This document shows positions 51,652 through 56,777 of a stretch of DNA of 56,777 bases, piece after piece. How positions within the stretch are numbered: the stretch's first letter is position 1; every line of letters starts with the position of its first letter. The stretch comes from Bacteroidetes bacterium HGW-Bacteroidetes-7. Lineage in GTDB: Bacteria > Bacteroidota > Bacteroidia > Bacteroidales > UBA932. The stretch spans positions 1-56,777 of the forward strand of contig PHDA01000019.1 in assembly GCA_002842465.1 (NCBI GenBank), given 5' to 3'. The position numbers and the translations under genes were made by a program. The notes under the pieces are model-generated. The model saw nothing but the letters and a program-made list of their open reading frames with translations. It ran no database searches and was not told the DNA's origin.

Positions 51652-52416
51652 ATGTCAACTATAACTTTTCTGGGAACCGGCACCTCACAAGGCATACCGG
51701 TTATCGGTTGCAAGTGTAAGGTTTGTCTATCTTTAGATAATAAGGATAAACGATTGAGGTCTTCAGCAATAATTGAACATAATGGTTCAGTATTGCTAAT
51801 TGATGCAGGGCCTGACTTCAGGCAACAGATGTTACGTGAAGGAATAAGCTGTGTTGATGCTGTACTTCTGACACACGAACATAAAGACCATACCGGAGGG
51901 CTTGATGATGTCAGGGCAATCAATTTCATCAGAAAAGAGCCATTTACAATATATTGTGAAGAGAGAGTAAAGGAATCTCTTAAAAGAGAATACTCTTACG
52001 CTTTTGAAGAATATAAATACCCCGGTGCACCAGAATTTGACATTAAGATTATTGATACTGCACCCTTCAATATTAATTCAGCACAAGTTATACCCATTAG
52101 AGCATTTCACTACAAATTACCTGTTTTAGGCTTTAGAATTGGTGACATTGCCTATATAACTGATGCTAATTATATTCCAGATGAGGAGTTTGACAAGCTG
52201 CAAAATCTATCAATACTTGTTTTAAACACCGTTAGAAGAGAGAGGCATATTTCGCATTTCTCCCTGGATGAAGCTGTTGAAATTGCAAAAAAGGTAAAAC
52301 CAAAGCAATGCTATCTCACTCACCTATCACATCAGATTGGCATACACATAGACCTTGATGCATCGCTTCCTGACTGGATTTCACCAGCATACGACAGACT
52401 CTCAACAACAGTATAA
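51652..52416 (+). CDS. MBL-fold metal-dependent hydrolase (PhnP-like)
   Basis: A 254-residue beta-lactamase-fold hydrolase. LGTGTSQGIPVIGCKCKVC opens the protein, the metal motif is THEHKDHTGG, LIDAGPDFRQQML supplies another strand and LNTVRRERHISHFSLDEA and YLTHLSHQIG close the site. The two N-terminal cysteines (GCKCKVC) resemble the zinc knuckle of PhnP, a cyclic phosphodiesterase. There is no phosphonate gene cluster here, so its substrate is unclear. The TIGR01777 gene follows after 11 bases. Confidence 0.88.
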   Translation: MSTITFLGTGTSQGIPVIGCKCKVCLSLDNKDKRLRSSAIIEHNGSVLLIDAGPDFRQQMLREGISCVDAVLLTHEHKDHTGGLDDVRAINFIRKEPFTIYCEERVKESLKREYSYAFEEYKYPGAPEFDIKIIDTAPFNINSAQVIPIRAFHYKLPVLGFRIGDIAYITDANYIPDEEFDKLQNLSILVLNTVRRERHISHFSLDEAVEIAKKVKPKQCYLTHLSHQIGIHIDLDASLPDWISPAYDRLSTTV

Positions 52417-52427
52417 AAAATAATTTT

Positions 52428-53291
52428 ATGCAAGAGATTAGAAATAGTACGATTAATGTAGGAATCACAGGTGCTTCCGGACTTATCGCAAGACATCTTA
52501 CAAAGGCTTTGGTTGATAAAGAGTTTACAGTAATACCTCTCCTAAGAGGATTTGAACCCGAAACTGTCAAAAAATGCGATATAATAATCAATCTTGCCGG
52601 AGCAAATATCGGCAAAAGGTGGACAAAAAAACACAAAAATGAGATTTGGTCAAGTAGAATTAATACAACCAAAAGGCTCTCCGATGCCCTAAATCAAATA
52701 TTTCAACAGGAATCGGCCACCGGAATTAAAAGGGAGAGATTGCTAATAAGCGCATCCGCAACCGGCATATATAAATCTGACACTGATCAGGTTTATACCG
52801 AAAAAAGCTATGAATATGGTGACGATTTTCTGGCTGCACTATGCAAAGCATGGGAAGAGGAGGCTTTGAGGTCCAATGGCTCAGTCAGAGTTGCAATTGT
52901 CCGATTCGGAGTGGTTATGACAAAAGAGGGAGGAGCATTGCCAAAGATGATTCTGCCTTCAAGATTTGGGATTCAAATGATCTTTGGAACCGGTAATCAG
53001 AAAATCTCATGGATATCTTTGGAAGACCTTGTAAGAGGAATTCTTTTCATTATTGAAAACAAGCTTGATGGACCATTCAACTTTACTGCTCCGGGGTCAT
53101 TAACTTATAATGCATTAACAGATGTTATATCTCAACGGCACAGAACTTTTATAAAAATTAAAATACCTAGCTTAATACTTGGTATAGTCATGGGAGATGG
53201 CTCAACTGTTCTGACCTCAGGACAGATAACATATCCTGAAAGACTAATTGAGAACGGATTCAAGTTTAAAAATCCTTTTTTTATAGCCTAA
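52428..53291 (+). CDS. TIGR01777 family NAD(P)-dependent epimerase
   Basis: A 287-residue short-chain-dehydrogenase-like protein with Rossmann motif GITGASGLIARHL, IINLAGANIGKRWTKKHKNEIWSSRINTTKRL and the PKMILPSRFGIQMIFGTGNQKISWISLEDL stretch typical of TIGR01777 (the YfcH type). Function in E. coli relatives is unclear, possibly linked to cell division or nucleotide-sugar chemistry. Co-directional with the MBL gene. Catalytic YxxxK is replaced by SATGIYKSD, normal for this subgroup. Confidence 0.85.
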   Translation: MQEIRNSTINVGITGASGLIARHLTKALVDKEFTVIPLLRGFEPETVKKCDIIINLAGANIGKRWTKKHKNEIWSSRINTTKRLSDALNQIFQQESATGIKRERLLISASATGIYKSDTDQVYTEKSYEYGDDFLAALCKAWEEEALRSNGSVRVAIVRFGVVMTKEGGALPKMILPSRFGIQMIFGTGNQKISWISLEDLVRGILFIIENKLDGPFNFTAPGSLTYNALTDVISQRHRTFIKIKIPSLILGIVMGDGSTVLTSGQITYPERLIENGFKFKNPFFIA

Positions 53292-53319
53292 AAAAATAGG
53301 GAAAAACGGCATTTTTTTG

Positions 53320-53327
53320 TAAATTTG
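53320..53327 (+). promoter_or_regulatory. -7 element for the KamA-like gene
   Basis: TAAATTTG matches TAnnTTTG, 28 bases before the ATG. The upstream region lacks TTTG at the proper distance. Confidence 0.45.
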
Positions 53328-53355
53328 TAGGGATGACCCCAAATTTACATAAAGG

Positions 53356-55437
53356 ATGACCAATATAGTTCTTAGAAAATTTCAACAAAAATTCCCAGAC
53401 ATTTGCAAGCTGGCAAACGATTCCACAGATGAAGAACACTTCGTTTCTTCCCTAAAAGCCTACTTTTCCATAAAGATCAGCGAAACCACAAATAACCAGA
53501 TAATTGAATCATGTAAGCTTCTTCTGACAATGCTTGATAATGAGTCAGCATACATAGAAGAGCTTTCAAGAGGAGAAAAAATATACATTGAGACCTTTTC
53601 GCTTCTTTGGAGCTTTTTAAACGGAGAAGAGAAGAGCACCAAAATTGATTTGTATGAAGACCTCTTCCATCTCTTTTTACATGCCGAGGGGATGGAAATA
53701 TATAAACCATATACCGAAGTAAAGCTACAAAGGCATATGAAAAGGTGGCTTTCAGGGCTTGATCGTGAAATAAGGCAAAAACGTATTTCAAACAAGGAGA
53801 GAATTATCAGGTTACTTGTTAAGAAAATTGACCGCAAACTGATGCTGGCATCAAGGTATCAATTTGAGGAAGGTCTCTCGCACGAAGAAAAAATTAAAAA
53901 AGTTGAAGAGTGGTGGAATGACTTTCGCTTTCACCTATCTATGGCAATAAAGAGCCCTAGTGAGTTAAATACATTTTTGGGAGAGAGTCTTTCAACCGGA
54001 ACACTCAAGCTCTTAAACAGGGCAAAAAGAAAAAAAATCCCATTCTTCATAACTCCTTACTACATCTCCCTCTTGAACACAGATCAGGCAGGATTTGACG
54101 ATAACGCCATAAGAACCTACATTGTCTATTCAGAATCTCTTATTGAAACATATGGTAACATTAAGGCATGGGAGCGAGAAGATCTGGTAGTTCCCGGAGA
54201 GCCAAATGCAGCAGGTTGGTTATTACCCGACGGGCATAATATTCACAGAAGATATCCCGAAGTGGCAATCATGATTCCCGACACCCGGGGGCGCAGTTGT
54301 GGAGGATTGTGTGCCTCATGTCAAAGAATGTATGATTTCCAGAGCGAAAGGCTAAATTTCGACCTGGATGAACTTAAGCCAAAGGAGAGCTGGGATAGGA
54401 AGCTGCACAAACTGATGGACTATTTTGAATCAGACTCACAGATAAGAGACATATTGATAACCGGAGGCGACGCTCTTATGAGCCGAAACAGAGCATTGGA
54501 TAAAATACTTGATGCTGTTTATAAGATGGCACTCAGAAAAAGAGAGGCAAATAAACAAAGAGTCGATGGCGAAAAATACTATGAAATACAGAGAGTTCGC
54601 CTCGGTTCACGATTGCTTGCATACCTTCCCATGAGAATTGATTCTGAACTTATTACAATACTTAAAGAGTTCAAAAGAAAAGGCAGTGAGGCCGGTATAA
54701 CGCAATTTGTCATACAGACTCACTTTCAAACACCTCTGGAGGTAACTGTTGAGGCAAGAAGAGCAATTGAAGAGATTATTTCAGCCGGCTGGGTAATTTC
54801 CAATCAGCTGGTTTTCACAGCCGCTGCATCACGAAGAGGTCACACCGCAAAGCTGCGCCAAACCCTTAACTCACTTGGCGTAGTTACATACTACACGTTT
54901 ACAGTTAAAGGTTTTGAAGAGAACCAACAGGTTTTTGCTCCCAACTCAAGGTCAATGCAAGAGCAGGTAGAGGAAAAGAGCTTCGGAAAAATTACTGAAG
55001 AGAAACAATCCCAACTGGTATCAATTTTTGAAAAAGGGTTCAACACACCTACTGAACTAAATCGATTTATGAAGGAGAATCACCTCCCATTTCTGCCTAC
55101 CGACAGAAATGTGCTTAACCTCCCTGCAATTGGCAAGAGTATGACATTTAGAATGGTTGGAATTACAAAAGAGGGGTGCAGAATTCTACGTTTTGATCAT
55201 GACAGAACAAGAGAGCATAGTCCTGTAATTGATAAAATGGGAGAGGTTTTTATAGTTGAAAACAGATCTATAGCGTCATATCTCAGAGAAATTGAGGCTA
55301 TGGGAGAAAAGAGAGAGGAATATAATTCAATCTGGAGTTATACCGCCGGTGAAACAGAGCAGGTTTTTAAATTGTTTGACTATCCGGATCCGGGTTTTAA
55401 GCCAACAAAAGAGATAACAAATTTCTTAGAGAGTTAA
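53356..55437 (+). CDS. KamA-like radical SAM protein (lysine 2,3-aminomutase family)
   Basis: A 693-residue protein, about 250 residues longer than lysine 2,3-aminomutase, with a helical N-terminal extension. The radical SAM cysteines are C315, C319 and C322 (CGGLCASC), against CSMYCRHC in classical KamA. DILITGGDALM aligns with the SGGDALL block and VRLGSRLLAYLPMRI with IRIGSRTPVVLPQRI. The PLP-lysine region reads PAIGK (K594) instead of PGGGGK. It keeps cluster, SAM and probably PLP binding but differs at each site, so substrate could be other than lysine. It has its own promoter and converges on mnmA. Confidence 0.85.
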   Translation: MTNIVLRKFQQKFPDICKLANDSTDEEHFVSSLKAYFSIKISETTNNQIIESCKLLLTMLDNESAYIEELSRGEKIYIETFSLLWSFLNGEEKSTKIDLYEDLFHLFLHAEGMEIYKPYTEVKLQRHMKRWLSGLDREIRQKRISNKERIIRLLVKKIDRKLMLASRYQFEEGLSHEEKIKKVEEWWNDFRFHLSMAIKSPSELNTFLGESLSTGTLKLLNRAKRKKIPFFITPYYISLLNTDQAGFDDNAIRTYIVYSESLIETYGNIKAWEREDLVVPGEPNAAGWLLPDGHNIHRRYPEVAIMIPDTRGRSCGGLCASCQRMYDFQSERLNFDLDELKPKESWDRKLHKLMDYFESDSQIRDILITGGDALMSRNRALDKILDAVYKMALRKREANKQRVDGEKYYEIQRVRLGSRLLAYLPMRIDSELITILKEFKRKGSEAGITQFVIQTHFQTPLEVTVEARRAIEEIISAGWVISNQLVFTAAASRRGHTAKLRQTLNSLGVVTYYTFTVKGFEENQQVFAPNSRSMQEQVEEKSFGKITEEKQSQLVSIFEKGFNTPTELNRFMKENHLPFLPTDRNVLNLPAIGKSMTFRMVGITKEGCRILRFDHDRTREHSPVIDKMGEVFIVENRSIASYLREIEAMGEKREEYNSIWSYTAGETEQVFKLFDYPDPGFKPTKEITNFLES

Positions 55438-55448
55438 CCAGATATAAT

Positions 55449-56654
55449 TTAGCTCAATATAACTCCTGAACCAATTAGCTCATCATTTTCGTACCATGCA
55501 GCAAACTGTCCCGGAGTAACACCTCTCTGAGGCTCATTAAAGAGAACATATAGCCCCTCACTTTCCATGAAAAGTTTAGCCTTTTGAAGCGGTTGACGGT
55601 ATCTGATTCTAAGAAGGTAATCTCTGGTCTCGCCCGGCTCCATTTTTAGATCAGTTCGTATCCAGTGAATCTCATTAGCGTCAATAAAAAGAGCCTTTCT
55701 GAAAAGACCCTGGTGGTTCTGACCCTCACCCACAAAGATCAAATTCTCATTAACATCAGTCGATATAATGAACAGAGGATCTTTGTGACCACCAATATTA
55801 AGCCCCTTCCTCTGCCCTATTGTGTAGAAATGGGCACCCTGATGCTCACCAATTCTCTTACCCGACGCTTTTGTATATTTGACAGGTGTTGATGCAGATT
55901 TTAGGAAGTCATGGCCAATATTTTCATAACCTAAGTGGTTATAATCAATTAGGTTGGCACTATCATAAAACGAAGGAAATATCTCAATTACATCACCACT
56001 TTTAGTTTGCAGTTTCTGCTGTAGAAATACAGGTAAATCAACCTTACCAACAAAACAAATTCCTTGAGAATCCTTTTTGTCGGCAGAGGGTAGCTCTGCA
56101 GCGGCAGCCATCTCCCTTACTTGAGGTTTGAGTAAATCTCCAATCGGGAAAAGTGCTTTTGAAAGTTGCTTTTGTGTAAGCTGACATAGAAAATAGCTCT
56201 GATCTTTGTTCGGATCTGTACCGGCAAGCAATCTGTAAGTTTCAACTCCATTACTGTCTGTTAGAGTCTCTTTTCTGCAATAGTGCCCCGTTGCCACGTA
56301 CTCAGCACCTAGATCCAGAGCGCTCTTTAAGAATACCTCAAATTTTATCTCTCTGTTGCACAACACATCAGGATTAGGAGTTCTTCCCATCTGATACTCA
56401 CTGAACATATAGTCAACAACCCTTTTGCTATACTCAGAACTCAAATCAACAAAATGAAAGGGGATATCAAGTTTTCTGGCAACCATCTCTGCAATGGCTC
56501 TGTCATCTTTCCATGGGCAATCGCCATAAAGCGTGCCTGTAGTGTCATGCCAATTTTGCATAAAGAGTGCAATAACATCGTGTCCCTGATTTTTAAGAAT
56601 CAACGCAGCAACACTGGAATCAACTCCGCCCGATAAACCAACTGCTATTTTCAT
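55449..56654 (-). CDS. mnmA: tRNA-uridine 2-thiolase MnmA
   Basis: A 401-residue ATP-dependent enzyme that adds sulfur to U34 of Lys, Glu and Gln tRNAs. The ATP PPi-loop GLSGGVDSS is next to the ATG at 56654. The catalytic cysteines lie in PDVLCNREIKF and SQGICFVGKV, and the domain DVIEIFPSF to FYTIGQRKGLNIGG follows. The 21-residue longer frame would begin upstream and run through SRP RNA sequence, so 56654 is chosen. Confidence 0.94.
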   Translation of the reverse strand: MKIAVGLSGGVDSSVAALILKNQGHDVIALFMQNWHDTTGTLYGDCPWKDDRAIAEMVARKLDIPFHFVDLSSEYSKRVVDYMFSEYQMGRTPNPDVLCNREIKFEVFLKSALDLGAEYVATGHYCRKETLTDSNGVETYRLLAGTDPNKDQSYFLCQLTQKQLSKALFPIGDLLKPQVREMAAAAELPSADKKDSQGICFVGKVDLPVFLQQKLQTKSGDVIEIFPSFYDSANLIDYNHLGYENIGHDFLKSASTPVKYTKASGKRIGEHQGAHFYTIGQRKGLNIGGHKDPLFIISTDVNENLIFVGEGQNHQGLFRKALFIDANEIHWIRTDLKMEPGETRDYLLRIRYRQPLQKAKLFMESEGLYVLFNEPQRGVTPGQFAAWYENDELIGSGVILS

Positions 56655-56698
56655 TGCCGGGAATGTGTGTTTATAAAGAAAAAGGGTAAGCTTAATAT

Positions 56699-56777
56699 AT
56701 CGCACCGCTACAACCACCTACCCTTGCTACCTTCCGATCCTGGGGGAGTTCAGTGGGAGCTGGTCGTATATGACTTA
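56699..56777 (-). ncRNA. ffs: Small SRP RNA (5' end beyond the window)
   Basis: On the minus strand the SRP RNA domain IV core can be read: CAGG-AUC-GGAA-GGU-AGCA, the GGAA tetraloop with its symmetric loop as in E. coli 4.5S RNA (CAGG-UCC-GGAA-GGA-AGCA). Outer pairing of TACGACCA with TGGTTGTA (one wobble) extends the hairpin. The 3' end is near 56700 and is followed by a T-rich stretch. The 5' strand that should pair with GCGGTGCG lies outside. It is transcribed toward mnmA. Confidence 0.85.

Noticed and set aside
56655..56717. Longer N-terminus for MnmA
   Set aside because: The 21 extra residues come from SRP RNA and its trailer, and MnmA proteins start right before the PPi-loop.

Overview
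The window reads as a contiguous piece of a Bacteroidota chromosome, most likely order Bacteroidales. The evidence is the recurring promoter element TAnnTTTG with an upstream TTTG about 19 bases away, near-absent Shine-Dalgarno sites, a SusC/SusD pair, and lineage-typical families (DUF4301, DUF721, DUF2764, DUF6249, TIGR02757, BlaR1-type M56 peptidase with a TonB C-terminal domain). Base composition is moderately AT-rich throughout. I saw no insertion sequence, phage gene, integrase or CRISPR array. The only accessory-looking items are a zeta-toxin-like kinase with a 51-residue partner, a BlaI/BlaR pair and an orphan SusCD pair.

Layout. 1-3646 (minus): folD (cut by the window edge), ffh, a TetR regulator and lysA. 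3747-6426: a deoxyhypusine-synthase-like gene, then a divergent envelope-stress-like unit (DUF6249 membrane protein on the minus strand, ECF sigma factor plus small membrane protein on the plus strand). 6437-10469 (minus): recF, DUF721, pdxB, DUF4301. 10570-11988: a TPR membrane protein and YebC. 12108-16667: methylmalonyl-CoA epimerase and a sodium-pumping methylmalonyl-CoA decarboxylase (carboxyltransferase, lamin-tail/OadG fusion, biotin carrier, OadB). 16758-23993: a seven-gene V-type ATPase operon (E, DUF2764, A, B, D, I, K). 24089-27808: phosphohexose mutase, NamZ-like muramidase, Bax-inhibitor-1-like membrane protein, L31. 27969-29610 (minus): BlaI/BlaR. 29768-32869: TIGR02757 protein, zeta-like kinase and partner, M14 peptidase, tRNA-Gly(CCC). 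32881-38651: WYL regulator, TldD/TldE, NhaC antiporter, SlyD-like isomerase. 38759-43482 (minus): SusD and SusC. 43612-50890: TsaD, TamB, MtaB, FolB. The rest: RsmI-like methyltransferase, an MBL hydrolase, a TIGR01777 epimerase, a KamA-like radical SAM protein, MnmA, and part of the SRP RNA at the right edge.

How the parts fit. The centre of the window looks like a sodium-energy module. The decarboxylase converts methylmalonyl-CoA to propionyl-CoA while exporting Na+. The V-ATPase next to it has a K ring whose residues match every Na+ ligand known from Enterococcus hirae NtpK. An NhaC antiporter lies further along. Several genes serve translation and tRNA modification (tsaD, mtaB, mnmA, rsmI, rpmE2, tRNA-Gly), and both SRP parts (ffh and SRP RNA) sit at opposite ends.

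The observations most worth a second look are: (1) Ffh lacks about 11 residues directly after the DTA of its G3 motif; (2) identical GTAACC-N15-CGTC promoters face away from each other between the ECF sigma gene and the DUF6249 gene; (3) the KamA-like protein has a rewritten cluster motif and PLP site; (4) the TamB reading frame has no usable start codon upstream of its membrane anchor; (5) an unlisted 51-residue gene overlaps the zeta-like kinase; (6) two tandem 16-base palindromes precede blaI.
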